Part shown: positions 11,191 through 20,900 of the stretch, piece after piece
Layout of the letters: every line of letters starts with the position of its first letter
Numbering within the stretch: position 1 is the stretch's first letter
Assembly: GCA_029263125.1 (NCBI GenBank)
Contig: JAJCYD010000034.1
Coordinates: forward strand, 1-64,000
Length of the DNA: 64,000 nucleotides
From: Solirubrobacteraceae bacterium
GTDB lineage: Bacteria > Actinomycetota > Thermoleophilia > Solirubrobacterales > Solirubrobacteraceae
Reading direction: 5' to 3'
The notes under the pieces: generated by a model
The model's input: only the letters and a program-made list of their open reading frames with translations
Database searches by the model: none
What the model was told of the DNA's origin: nothing
Made by a program: the position numbers and the translations under genes

Positions 11191-12311
11191 GCGTCCGTCC
11201 CTCCGCGGGTGATCTCCATGAAGAGATCTTCGAGTCCGCTCTCCAGGGGCCGTAGGCCCGCCACCGCCACACCGGCGCCGACGAGCGCGGCGACCATCGC
11301 CGCCCGCTGCGTGGCGTCGCCGTCGAGGGCGAGCACAACGGTGGCGTGCGCGGCCGGTGCGGCAAGGAGGTCGTCGGTAGCGTGTGCCTCCTCCGATTCG
11401 GGAGCGTCGTCCGCGACCGGGAGCGGGAGCAAGCCGCCACCGGAGTCCGCGGCGCCGTCCTCCGTGGACGCACCGAGCTGTTCCACGGCGGCATCGACCA
11501 CCGCTTCCTCGACGACATCGACCTCCTCGATCGAGCCGAGCACCGCCACCGCCTGCGCGCGATCGGACACGACGGTCAGCTCCCACAGCCCGCGCGGTCG
11601 GCGTCGGCGTTGCAAGTCCTCTACGGAGCCGTGGTCCAGCAGCTCGCCGCGCTCCATGACCGCGATCCCGTCGCAGACCTCCGCCAGCTCGCTGAGGATG
11701 TGGCTGCTGATGATGATCGTCTTGCCCATCGCGCTCAGTTCGCGCAACAGCTCCCGCATCTCCAAGCGCGCGCGGGGATCGAGCCCCGAGGCGGGTTCGT
11801 CGAGCAGGAGCACCGCCGGATCGTGGACGAGGGACTGGGCCAGGCAGAGCCGCTGCTTCATGCCGCGGCTGAGCGTGTCGACCTGTGCGTCACGCTTCGC
11901 GCTGAGATCCACAAGATCCAGCAGTTGCGTGACGGCTTCGTCCCTGCGCTCCGGGCTCAGGTCGTGGCAACGCGCGAAGAAATCGAGGTACTCCCAGGCC
12001 AGCATGTCCTCGTAGACCCCGAAGAAATCGGGCATGTAGCCCACGGACCGGTGCACGCCGTGGGTGCCGGCAACACCGAGGATCGACTCGCCCAGGATCT
12101 CTACCTCGCCGGCGCTGGGTGCCAGCAGCCCCGCCAACATGCGCAGGGTGGTCGTCTTGCCCGCACCGTTGGGGCCGATGATCGCCAGCAGCTCACCGCG
12201 GGCGACCTGAAAGCTCACGTCCCGCACGGCCTGGCGATCACCGAAGCGCTTGCCGACGCCCTCGACGACGAGCGTGGGAGCGTCGGCGGTCGCGGTCTGC
12301 GGTGACGTCAC
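11187..12311 (-). CDS. ABC transporter ATP-binding protein
   Basis: 374 residues from a GTG at 12311. The nucleotide-binding domain carries Walker A GPNGAGKT (46-53), signature LSRGMKQR (147-154) and Walker B LLLDEP (168-173), followed by a D-loop and a switch His in SSHILSE. This is the DrrA/NatA-like exporter type. After about residue 225 there is an extra C-terminal domain split by an acidic Ala/Asp/Glu/Gly-rich linker of roughly 60 residues, as in ATPases whose permeases are ABC-2 type. It is the first gene of the operon that continues to the left edge. Its GTG begins only 2 bases beyond the stop of the lipoprotein gene, inside a 16-bp palindrome where the two compositional blocks meet; the start could therefore be artificial if the join is not real. 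Confidence 0.9.
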   Translation of the reverse strand: MTSPQTATADAPTLVVEGVGKRFGDRQAVRDVSFQVARGELLAIIGPNGAGKTTTLRMLAGLLAPSAGEVEILGESILGVAGTHGVHRSVGYMPDFFGVYEDMLAWEYLDFFARCHDLSPERRDEAVTQLLDLVDLSAKRDAQVDTLSRGMKQRLCLAQSLVHDPAVLLLDEPASGLDPRARLEMRELLRELSAMGKTIIISSHILSELAEVCDGIAVMERGELLDHGSVEDLQRRRRPRGLWELTVVSDRAQAVAVLGSIEEVDVVEEAVVDAAVEQLGASTEDGAADSGGGLLPLPVADDAPESEEAHATDDLLAAPAAHATVVLALDGDATQRAAMVAALVGAGVAVAGLRPLESGLEDLFMEITRGGTDA

Positions 12312-12314
12312 CGC
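12299..12314. repeat. 16-bp perfect palindrome at the block boundary
   Basis: GCGGTGACGTCACCGC reads the same on both strands. It covers the GTG start of the ABC ATPase gene and touches the stop codon of the lipoprotein gene. It sits exactly where gene content and codon style change. A regulatory operator is possible, but no promoter-like sequence flanks it. Confidence 0.8.
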
Positions 12315-13297
12315 TACTTGCCTGCGAGTTCGCGGCGAATCGCTTCGCCGAGCGCGTCGAGGGCGAGCTGCAGGTCGGCGTAGGAGCCCAGCTGCTTGGG
12401 CGCGCTGATGTCCTGGTCCTCGCCGACCCTCGAGATGTTGATCTCGGCCGCGAGCGTGGCGCTCTTCAGACCGCCGAGGATCGCCTGGTCCTTCTTGGCG
12501 ACCTTCAGCGTCCCCTTCAGGCTCGCCTTGCGCGGGACGTGATCGTCCTTGCCGACGTAGATGTCGCCCCGCGCCGACGTCACGGACCGCACGAGCGCGG
12601 CGCGTGCGCGCGGCCCGATCGCCAGTGGCAGCCCGACGGCCTCGGTGACCCGCAGCTTGGTCAGCAGGCGAACGAGGCGGCTGATGTCGGTGAAGAACAC
12701 GTCGGCCTTGATGCCGGCGACCGCGTGTTCGGTCTCGACGCCCTCGACGTCCTCCAAGCCGACGATCCGCCCGTCCTTCTGCCAGCGATCGGGGCGGATG
12801 AAGAGCATCCCGGCCGACTTGATCAGCCCGTTGTCCAGCGCGGCCGCGGGAGCGATCACCGAGGAGTTGATGTCGTCGGGCAGCGTATAGCCGGTGGTGC
12901 CCAGCTGGATGAAGGACTTGCTGTCGGCGATCACGAGCGCTCCGCCGATCGCCTTCTCGTTGAGCGACAGGCCGACATCGATCTTGACGTCGGGCACGTC
13001 GGCGCCGTCGGGCAGCTCGAAGGCGCCGTTGGCCGTCACCTGGATCGGGCTCGTGTAGCGCGGGACGCCCTTGACGGTGATGTCGACCGTGGCGTCGACG
13101 CGACCCGACCGTGCCGCCTTGTTGGGCCCGGTCGCCTGCTTGATGAGCCGCGCCATGTCCTTGCGATCCTGGGCCTTGTCGCTCGCCGACGGAGAGTCGC
13201 CGCTGGAGGAGGAATCGTCGCTGCCGCAGGCGGCGAGCGTCAGGGCGGCGATCAGCGCGACGAACGTCAGGAGCTTCGGATGAACGTGAGTGATCAT
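12314..13297 (-). CDS. LppX/LprAFG-like lipoprotein
   Basis: 327 residues from the ATG at 13297; an upstream in-frame ATG would add 28 residues ahead of the signal peptide and is unlikely. The N-terminus is a lipoprotein signal (short basic n-region, hydrophobic core, lipobox LAAC with the Cys near residue 24), then a Ser/Asp linker. The mature part has the repeated beta-strand pattern of LppX/LprG-type lipid carriers (VDATVDITVKG, FIQLGTTGYTLPD), so it probably sits on the outer face of the membrane and binds lipids. It lies downstream of fumC on the same strand with a 13-base gap, so co-transcription is plausible. The call rests on the signal and fold-like pattern. Confidence 0.75.
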   Translation of the reverse strand: MITHVHPKLLTFVALIAALTLAACGSDDSSSSGDSPSASDKAQDRKDMARLIKQATGPNKAARSGRVDATVDITVKGVPRYTSPIQVTANGAFELPDGADVPDVKIDVGLSLNEKAIGGALVIADSKSFIQLGTTGYTLPDDINSSVIAPAAALDNGLIKSAGMLFIRPDRWQKDGRIVGLEDVEGVETEHAVAGIKADVFFTDISRLVRLLTKLRVTEAVGLPLAIGPRARAALVRSVTSARGDIYVGKDDHVPRKASLKGTLKVAKKDQAILGGLKSATLAAEINISRVGEDQDISAPKQLGSYADLQLALDALGEAIRRELAGK

Positions 13298-13310
13298 TGG
13301 GCGCGAATCC

Positions 13311-14636
13311 TTAGGCTGACGATCCACGCGCCATCTTGCGCAGGTCCATCGCCTCGTCGTAGGTTGCCGGGTCGACGCCATGCTCCAGCGCGACGTCGCG
13401 GAGCATACGCCCCGAAGCCGCGGCCTCCTTGACGATGGCCGCGCCCGTGTCGTAGCCGATGAAGGGATTCAGTGCCGTCGCGGCGGCGAGCGTCGACTGC
13501 GACGAGCGCTCGCAGCCATCGCGGTTGGCCTCGATGCCCTCCACGCAGCGTTCGGCGAACAGGACGCACGTGGTCGTCAGCAGATGCAGCGAGCCGAGCA
13601 GGTTGCGAGCGATCAGCGGGATGCGCACGTTGAGCTCGAAGTTGCCCTGCATCCCGCCGATCGTGATCGCGGTGTCGTTGCCGATCACCTGCGCCGCAAC
13701 CTGCAGCACGACCTCGGGGATCACCGGGTTGACCTTGCCGGGCATGATCGACGAGCCCTTCTGCAGCTCGGGCAGCAGGATCTCGCCGATGCCCGCTCGC
13801 GGGCCCGAGCCCATCAGCGCGAGATCGCCTGCGATCTTCGTCAGCGAGACCGCGACGACCTTGAGCGCCCCAGACAGCTCGACGAGCGCGTCGCGGTTGG
13901 CCTGCGCCTCGAAGGGATCCTCGGGCGCGGCGATCTGCAGGCCGCTGCGCTCGGCCAGCGCGGAGCGCATGCGCGCCGCGAAGTCCGGGTGGGTGTTGAG
14001 CCCGTTGCCGACGGCCGTGCCGCCGAGCGGGATCTGCGCGACCTGCGGCAGGGCGTTGCGCACGCGCCGGCCGCCGAGCCGGATCTGCGCGGCGTATCCG
14101 CCGAACTCCTGGCCGAGCGTCACGGGCACCGCGTCCATGAGATGCGTGCGGCCGGCCTTGACGACGTCCTCGAACTCGCCGGCCTTCGCCGCGAACGCCG
14201 CCTCCAGGCGGTGCAGCGCGGGCAGCAGGCGATTGGTCGCCTCGTCGAGCGCCGCGAGGTGCACCGCGCTCGGGAAGACGTCGTTTGAGGATTGGCCCAT
14301 GTTCACGTGGTCATTGGGGTGGGCGCCCCCGCCGGCCAGCGCGGCGATGACCTCGTTGGCGTTCATGTTCGTCGACGTCCCCGAGCCCGTCTGAAAGACG
14401 TCGATCGGGAACTGGTCATCGTGATCGCCGGCCGCGACGGCATCGGCGGCGGTCGCGATCGCATCGGCGAGCTTCGGATCGAGCTTGTCCAGGTCGGCGT
14501 TCACGCGCGCGGCGGCGCCCTTGATGGCGGCCAGCCAGCGCACGACCGCGACCGGCACCCGCTCGCCTGAGACCGGGAAGTTCGCGATCGCCTTGTCGGT
14601 CTCGCCGCCCCACAGCTGTCCATCGGCCACGCTCAT
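13311..14636 (-). CDS. fumC: Fumarate hydratase class II
   Basis: 441 residues, close to the usual length. Class II (iron-independent) fumarase interconverts fumarate and malate in the TCA cycle. The superfamily signature GSSIMPGKVNP is present, with GSGTSTNMNANEV (substrate site) and TGSGT region near 88-100 and HPNDHVNMGQSSND near 110-125, which distinguishes it from argininosuccinate lyase and aspartase-like relatives. The ATG at 14636 gives the normal N-terminus. A possible -10 element (TACCGT) lies upstream on the minus strand. It is followed by the lipoprotein gene. Confidence 0.95.
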   Translation of the reverse strand: MSVADGQLWGGETDKAIANFPVSGERVPVAVVRWLAAIKGAAARVNADLDKLDPKLADAIATAADAVAAGDHDDQFPIDVFQTGSGTSTNMNANEVIAALAGGGAHPNDHVNMGQSSNDVFPSAVHLAALDEATNRLLPALHRLEAAFAAKAGEFEDVVKAGRTHLMDAVPVTLGQEFGGYAAQIRLGGRRVRNALPQVAQIPLGGTAVGNGLNTHPDFAARMRSALAERSGLQIAAPEDPFEAQANRDALVELSGALKVVAVSLTKIAGDLALMGSGPRAGIGEILLPELQKGSSIMPGKVNPVIPEVVLQVAAQVIGNDTAITIGGMQGNFELNVRIPLIARNLLGSLHLLTTTCVLFAERCVEGIEANRDGCERSSQSTLAAATALNPFIGYDTGAAIVKEAAASGRMLRDVALEHGVDPATYDEAMDLRKMARGSSA

Positions 14637-14770
14637 CTCACACGCCCTTCGCCTCGTCGCTCACCGTGGACGCCCAACGGTATCTGTACGGCGACCCCGG
14701 CGACCGCGAGGGAAGCCGTCGCATGAGGCGCCGCTTGCGCCACAGCGCGGCAGGCTCGGCGCCCGACCCG

Positions 14771-15610
14771 TCACCCGCAGAACGCGGTCAGCTCGCGGGC
14801 GACGCCGACCGGATCGTCGTAGGCGATGAGAAAGCCGGTGCCGGCGAGGACGCGCAGCAGCGCGTCGGGGATCAGGTCGCGCGCCTCCTCGGCACCGGCG
14901 AGCGGGTGGTAGCGATCGCTGTCGGCCCACAGCAGCAGCACCCCGCTGTCCAGGCGCGGATAGGCATCCAGCAGGTCGACCTGGGCGCCCGACGGCCAGC
15001 GACGCATCCAGCGCGACCAGGATCGCGCGAGGTTGGCGTTGCCGGCCACGTCGGCGGTGGCGTGGCGCACGAGATCTCGGGCGGCCGGGTTGCCGCGCGC
15101 GGTGAGCTTCATCCCGTGCTCGGGCCGGTAGGCGAGGCGCACGGCGCGCGCGGCCACGCGGTCCAGCCCGGGCAGCGCCGCCAGCGGCGCGACCGCGCGG
15201 GGTCCCACTCCCAGGCGCGAGCGCTCCGGGGCACGATGCAGGCGGTTGGGCATCAGGACGAGCTTGGACGGCGCGAGCTGCCCGGTGACGACGGCCCGCA
15301 GCAGGATCTCCGCGCCGGCGCCGTGCCCACCCACGAGCGGATGCGTGCCGCACGTCTCGCGACAGAAGGCCGCCATGACCTCCGCGAGCCAATCGATCGT
15401 GTACGGCAGGCGGGGGCGGTCCTCTGAGTCGCCGTGCAGCGGCAGGTCGGGGAGCACGAGCCGGAAGCGGTCGCCGAGATGCTCGACGAGCGGCGCGAAC
15501 TCGCGATGCGACAACGCGGCGCTGTGGATCAGGCACAGGCTCGGTCCGACCCCCGTCTCGCGGTAGGCGATCCGCGCACCGTCGCGGTGGTGGTACAGGC
15601 GCAGCTTCAC
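14771..15610 (-). CDS. Alpha/beta-hydrolase-fold protein lacking the catalytic Ser and His
   Basis: 279 residues; GTG start overlapping the upstream lipoprotein stop by four bases (GTGA). The fold is recognisable: an N-terminal beta-strand pair, GPSLCLIHSAALSHREF oxyanion region, LPDLPLHGDSED, and the late strand LLLWADSDRYHPL. At the nucleophile elbow, where GxSxG is expected, the sequence is GHGAG (95-99), so the Ser position is Gly97. The C-terminal position that usually holds the catalytic His reads AGTGFLIAYDDP, also without His. It is probably a non-catalytic member used as a binding or regulatory protein, or a decaying enzyme. Confidence 0.8.
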   Translation of the reverse strand: MKLRLYHHRDGARIAYRETGVGPSLCLIHSAALSHREFAPLVEHLGDRFRLVLPDLPLHGDSEDRPRLPYTIDWLAEVMAAFCRETCGTHPLVGGHGAGAEILLRAVVTGQLAPSKLVLMPNRLHRAPERSRLGVGPRAVAPLAALPGLDRVAARAVRLAYRPEHGMKLTARGNPAARDLVRHATADVAGNANLARSWSRWMRRWPSGAQVDLLDAYPRLDSGVLLLWADSDRYHPLAGAEEARDLIPDALLRVLAGTGFLIAYDDPVGVARELTAFCG

Positions 15611-16059
15611 CCGGTCGCCTCGCCGAGGCGCTCACCTCGCCGCTGCGCGTCGCGCGAGCGTTCGGATTCGATCACCGGTCCGCTGGCCTGCTGCACCCGC
15701 CGAGCGAGCTGGGCCGCGATCCCCGGCGTTTGCGCGGCGCCGCGCCGGACCGCGCCCACGAGGTACCCAAGCCGCAGGGCCGCGACAGGATCGGAGCTCG
15801 AGCGCGCCCGAAGCGCATCGGCCGCTCGCGTCAGGGTGACCCCGAGCGCCTGCAGGTCGGCGTCACCGGCGCGGCTGACGCACTGCGAGATCGGCGTGTC
15901 GCCGGCGAGCCGCACGGCCTGCGGCGCGCGCTGCAGCGCAGCCAGCACGTCGGCCGAGTCGCCGAGGCAGGCAGCAGACAGCGGTGCTGGCGTCGTGGCG
16001 CCGCAGGAGACGAGAAGGAGGCAGCCGAGCCCCGCGACGATCACTGCTCGGGTCCTCAC
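15607..16059 (-). CDS. Small predicted lipoprotein
   Basis: 150 residues with a lipoprotein signal peptide: MRTR, a hydrophobic core, and LLVSC with the acylated Cys at 19. The mature part is Ala/Arg-rich and helical and contains two further Cys residues (near 31 and 60) that might form a disulfide. I do not recognise a domain. It overlaps the pseudo-hydrolase start by four bases, so both are likely made from one mRNA. It is divergent from the MarR gene at 16,172. Confidence 0.7.
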   Translation of the reverse strand: MRTRAVIVAGLGCLLLVSCGATTPAPLSAACLGDSADVLAALQRAPQAVRLAGDTPISQCVSRAGDADLQALGVTLTRAADALRARSSSDPVAALRLGYLVGAVRRGAAQTPGIAAQLARRVQQASGPVIESERSRDAQRRGERLGEATG

Positions 16060-16171
16060 CCCGGTGTGAGGACCTTCGCCACCAGGACGGCGGCGGCGCG
16101 AGACGTCAACGATGCAACGACTGTCACGGGGAGACCCTACCGTCCGGGACGCAAGCTACGGTTCGGCTTCG

Positions 16172-16603
16172 ATGACACTCGTGCCCGGGGACCCGCTCGC
16201 TCATCGTGCCCTGGAATCGCTGCTGCGCGCCGAGTCCTCCGTGCGACGCCGCCTGAGCGCCGATCTCGAACGCGAGGGGCTGTCGGCGACGGGCTTCTCC
16301 CTGCTGGTGATCTTGACGACCGCCGGCGGCGAGCTGGAGCTGCGGATCCTGCGAGCTCGTCTGCGCACGTCCAAGGCCAACGCCACGGAGGTGGTCACGA
16401 CGCTCGAGCAGCGCGGGCTCGTCCACCGCCGCCGCATGCTCAGTGACCGCAGGGCGGCGACGGTCGCGATCACGCCGCAGGGCAGTGAGATCGTCGACCG
16501 GCTGTTCCCCGAGCACTCCGAGCGGGTCGCGCAGGCATTCGCGATGCTCGACGAGGCCGAGAAGCGCAGTCTCGCGCAGATCTGCCGCAAGCTCGCGGCC
16601 TGA
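16172..16603 (+). CDS. MarR-family transcriptional regulator
   Basis: 143 residues from the ATG at 16172; an upstream in-frame ATG at 16112 would add 20 residues without family character. A winged-helix MarR domain is visible: helices around ALESLLRAESSVRRRLSADL, a recognition helix region TSKANATEVVTTLEQRGLV and the wing RRRMLSDRRAATVAITPQG with the conserved Asp-Arg pair. A TACGGT -10-like element ends 9 bases before the start. MarR proteins usually repress a neighbouring gene in response to small phenolic or oxidising compounds; the divergent lipoprotein/pseudo-hydrolase pair is the natural target candidate. Confidence 0.88.
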   Translation: MTLVPGDPLAHRALESLLRAESSVRRRLSADLEREGLSATGFSLLVILTTAGGELELRILRARLRTSKANATEVVTTLEQRGLVHRRRMLSDRRAATVAITPQGSEIVDRLFPEHSERVAQAFAMLDEAEKRSLAQICRKLAA

Positions 16604-16609
16604 CGGCGT

Positions 16610-17899
16610 TCAGCTGGCCGGCCGGCGTGCGGCGCGCACCCGCCGCAGGTCTGCGGTCCGCCAGGCCACCACCGCATCGCCGCGAGCGCCAACCGCGAGG
16701 TCGATGCCGCGCGCGGTCTCCCCGCGGCGGGTCAACCGCTGGCGCGTGCCGAGCCTGCCCGACGACGTGACCGCCCGAGCGTAGATCGCGCCGCCGAAGG
16801 AGTTGCCGGTGCGGCGCGTCCAGGCGAGCGTCACCCCACCGCGCCCATCGCCGTTGAACCCGAACTCGATGGCTCGCTGCGAGCCGGCCGTCACCGTCGC
16901 GCCGGGGCCGTCGAGCGACACGAGCCGCAGCCGCCCGGCCTGCGAGCCGCGGTCGTTGCCTGGCGGCGTGGAGAGATAGGCGATGCGAACGGCGCCACGG
17001 CTGGTCACGACGACTCGTGGCTTGATCGCGCGCTCGCCGGTAGCGGAGACCGCGACCGGGGCGCTGAACGTTCCGCCGGGAGCGAGCACCGACGCGAACA
17101 ATCGATACGTCGAGCCCGTGAAGTGCCGCCAGACGACCGCGACCGTGCCATCGGCTCCGACCGACACGTCGGGTTCGCGGAAGCGCCCGACGCCCGCGTC
17201 GAGCGTCTGTGTTCGAGCGAAGGTGAAGCCCGGCGCTCGCACCGCGACGACGATGCTGTTGCGCGTCGTCGTCGCGCCGACGACGGTGCCGTCGCTCGCC
17301 TGCGCGTAGCGTGCGTCGAACGCGCTTGCGATCGTGTCGTTCTCGGACGCCAGCAGGCGTCCATTGACGGCGCGTGCAAGCTGCACGCGCGTCGGCGGCA
17401 GGCCGGCAGGATTGTTGCGTCGCGACCAGATCAGCGTCGGACGCGCCGCGAGCGTGCCGGCGGCCGGCGCCGCGAAGGCCGGGTCGTATGCGGAGCTCCC
17501 CGGTCCGCTGAGGCTGATCGTGCCCACGCGCCGGCCGTCGGGGCGCAGCGTCGAGCTTGCGATGCGGTGGTTGCGCTCGAGCAGCCGGCGGAAGCCGAAC
17601 AGCGCATTGCCGGAGGCGTCGAACGCGACGGTCGCGTCGCTGACGGCGCGGCGCTGCTTGAACAGGGCAAACGGCTCGCCGAAGCCGCGCGAGGACGTGC
17701 GCCGCGAGCCGTAGGCGGCGTTGTTCGCCGTCCAGGCCACGACGGCGCGGCCGCTCGGCCCGATCGCGACGCTGGGCAGGCCGGGCGCGCGGCTGACGGT
17801 CTCCGCCGCGACCCATGGCTTGGCGGCGGGCGCGGTGGCGGGAACGAGCAACGCGGTGAGGATCGCCGCGGGGGTGATGAGCTGGCGCATGCTGCCCAT
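16610..17899 (-). CDS. Secreted protein of unknown function, propeller-like repeats
   Basis: 429 residues with a cleavable signal peptide (hydrophobic core about 9-24, likely cut after ATAPAA). The mature protein repeats a pattern of SVAIGPSGRAVVAWT, VAFDASGNALFGF, VSVGADGTVAVVW and VTSRGAVRIAYL, spaced roughly 50-70 residues apart, as in beta-propeller or sialidase-like surface proteins. No catalytic motif is recognisable. A second start at 17890 is possible. It converges with the MarR gene (7-base gap) and is divergent from ileS, whose promoter region it shares. Confidence 0.7.
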   Translation of the reverse strand: MGSMRQLITPAAILTALLVPATAPAAKPWVAAETVSRAPGLPSVAIGPSGRAVVAWTANNAAYGSRRTSSRGFGEPFALFKQRRAVSDATVAFDASGNALFGFRRLLERNHRIASSTLRPDGRRVGTISLSGPGSSAYDPAFAAPAAGTLAARPTLIWSRRNNPAGLPPTRVQLARAVNGRLLASENDTIASAFDARYAQASDGTVVGATTTRNSIVVAVRAPGFTFARTQTLDAGVGRFREPDVSVGADGTVAVVWRHFTGSTYRLFASVLAPGGTFSAPVAVSATGERAIKPRVVVTSRGAVRIAYLSTPPGNDRGSQAGRLRLVSLDGPGATVTAGSQRAIEFGFNGDGRGGVTLAWTRRTGNSFGGAIYARAVTSSGRLGTRQRLTRRGETARGIDLAVGARGDAVVAWRTADLRRVRAARRPAS

Positions 17900-17945
17900 A
17901 ACGAGCGCGGGTCCGCGGAGGTTGCGCTCCTACACTGCTGCGCTT

Positions 17946-20900
17946 ATGGCGTCGCGACCCGTCGATCCCCAGCAGTCCTTCCCCGACCTCGAGCGCGACG
18001 TGCTCAAGCGCTGGGGCGAGCGCGACGTCTTCCGCGCGTCGCTGCGCCTGCGTGAGGGCGCCCCTCCGTGGGTCTTCTGGGAGGGTCCGCCGACCGCGAA
18101 CGGCCCGCCGGGCGTGCATCACGTGCTCAGCCGCGCCTTCAAGGACATCTTCCCGCGCTACCGCACGATGCGCGGCTACCTCGTCGAGCGCCGCGGCGGC
18201 TGGGACTGCCACGGCCTGCCCGTCGAGATCGCCGTCGAGAAGCAGCTCGGGATCTCCTCCAAGGAGCAGATCGAGGAATACGGGATCGCGGAGTTCAACG
18301 CGCGCTGCCGCGAGTCGGTGTTCGCGTTCCTGGCCGACTGGAACAAGCTGACCGAGCGGATCGGCTTCTGGCTGGATCTCGACGGCGCGTATCGCACGCT
18401 CGACGCGAGCTACGTCGAGTCGGTGTGGTGGGCGCTGAAGCAGATCGCCGACAAGGACCTGCTCTACGAGGGCCACAAGGTCGTCCCCTACTGCCCGCGC
18501 TGCGGCACGGCGCTGTCCAGCCACGAGGTCGCCCTCGGCTATCAGGATGTCGTCGACCCATCCGTGTACGTGCGCCTGCGCGTCGTCCACGACGGCGGCC
18601 CGCTGCAGGCCGGCGACGAGCTGCTGGTCTGGACGACGACGCCGTGGACGCTCGTCTCAAACGCCGCGGTCGCCGTCGATCCGGAGTTGACCTACGTGCG
18701 CGCGAAGACCGGCACGCTGGATGCCCCGGTCGTGCTCGCCGAGGCGCTCGTCGAGCGGGTGCTCGGCGATCCGGGCGCCGTGCAGATCCTCGAGCGCTTC
18801 CCCGGCGCGGCGATCGACGGCGTGCACTACGAGCCGCCGTTCGGCTACCTGCCCTCAAGCGCCTACGGCGAGCGCGGGCACACGGTCCTGCTGGCCGACT
18901 TCGTCACCGCCCAGGACGGCACCGGCCTCGTCCACACGGCGATCGCCTTCGGCGAGGACGACTTCCGCCTCGGCGCCCAGTACGGCCTCGATGTCGTCAA
19001 CCCCGTCAAGCTCGACGGCACCTACGACGAGCGCATCGGCCGCTACGCCGGGCGCTTCGTCAAGGACGCCGATGCCGACCTGATCGAGGATCTGCGAAGT
19101 CGCGGGCGGCTGCTGCGCGCCGAGGACTACGAGCACTCCTATCCGCATTGCTGGCGCTGCTCGACGCCGCTGCTCTACTACGCCAAGCCGTCGTGGTACA
19201 TCGCGACGACGCAGGTCGACCTGTTGGCCGCCAACGAGCAGGTCACCTGGCACCCCGAGCACATCAAGCAGGGGCGCTTCGGGCGCTGGCTGGAGAACAA
19301 CGTCGACTGGGCGCTCTCGCGCGAGCGCTACTGGGGCACGCCGCTGCCGGTATGGCGCTGCGAGCAGGGTCACGTCACCGTGATCGGCTCCTTCGAGGAG
19401 CTGCGCGAGCGCTCCGGCGTGCTGCTTGAGGACCCTCACCGCCCCTACGTCGACGACGTGACGTTCGACTGCGAGGCGTGCGGCGAGACCGCGACGCGCG
19501 TCCCCGAGGTCATCGACGTCTGGTTTGACTCGGGCGCGATGCCCTTCGCCCAGCGCCACGAGCCGTTCGCGGGCGAGCTGGCGCTCGACGAGATCTACCC
19601 CGCGGACTTCATCTGCGAGGCGCTGGACCAGACGCGCGGCTGGTTCTACTCGCTGCTGGCCGTCTCGGCGCTGCTGCGCGGCCCCGACAAGCCCTATGAC
19701 CACGTCGTCTGCCTCGGCCTGATCCTCGACGAGCACGGCCAGAAGATGTCCAAGTCCAAGGGCAACGTCGTCGGCCCGTGGGAGGTCATCGACGAGTTCG
19801 GCGCCGACGCGCTGCGGTGGTACTTCTTCACCTCCAAGCAGCCGTGGGACGGCTACCTGTTCTCGCCGGAGGCGATCGGCGAGGGCGTGCGCCTGTTCCT
19901 GCGCCAGCTGTGGAACACCTACGCCTTCTCGACGCTGTACGAGCCCGAGGCGGCGCTCGCCGACGCACCGGCGACCGACCTCGATCGCTGGGCGCGCTCG
20001 CGCCTGAGCGCGACGATCCAGACGGTCACCGACCGGCTCGACGCCTACGACGCCACCGCCGCCGGCCGAGCGGTCGCCGCCTTCGTCGACGACATGTCCA
20101 ACTGGTACGTGCGGCGCTCGCGACGGCGCTTCTGGGAGGGCGACGGGGCGGCACACGACACGCTGCGCCACTGCCTGGTGACGGTGTCACAGCTGCTCGC
20201 GCCGTTCGTGCCGTTCGTCGCCGACGAGATCTACGACAACCTCGACGGCTCGTCGCCGAGCGTGCACCTCACCGACTGGCCCGAGGCCGGTGAACGAGAT
20301 CTGGAGCTCGAGCGCGCGATGACCGTGGCACGCGAGACGGTGCGCCTCGGCCTGGCCGCTCGCGGCGCGGCGAAGATCAAGGTGCGCCAGCCGCTGCACG
20401 AGGCCGTCGTCGTCGCCGCGGGTCCCGAGCGCGACGCGATCGAGCGGCTTGCCGACGTCGTGCGCGAGGAGCTCAACGTCCGGGCGCTGCGCTTCGTGGC
20501 CGAGGCGGGCGAGCTCGGCTCCTACTCGCTGAAGCCCAACTACCGCACGCTCGGGCCGCGCTTCGGCAAGGCGATGCCGCAGGTCGCCGCCGCGGTGGCC
20601 TCGTTGGACGCGGGCCATGTCGCCGACGCGCTTCGCGACGCCCGGCCCGTCGGCATTCACCTCGACGGCCACGACCATGACCTCGGGGCCGACGACATCC
20701 AGCTCGTGATGGCGCCGCTTGAGGGCTACCAGCTCGAGCGAGAGGGATCGCACGCGGTGGCGCTGGATCTCGAGCTCGACGACGGCCTGCGCCGCGAGGG
20801 TCTCGCCCGCGAGGTCGTCCACGCCGTGCAGGGCGCGCGCCGCGACGCCGGCCTGGACATCACCGACCGCATCGTCCTGACGCTCGCCGGCGACGACGAG

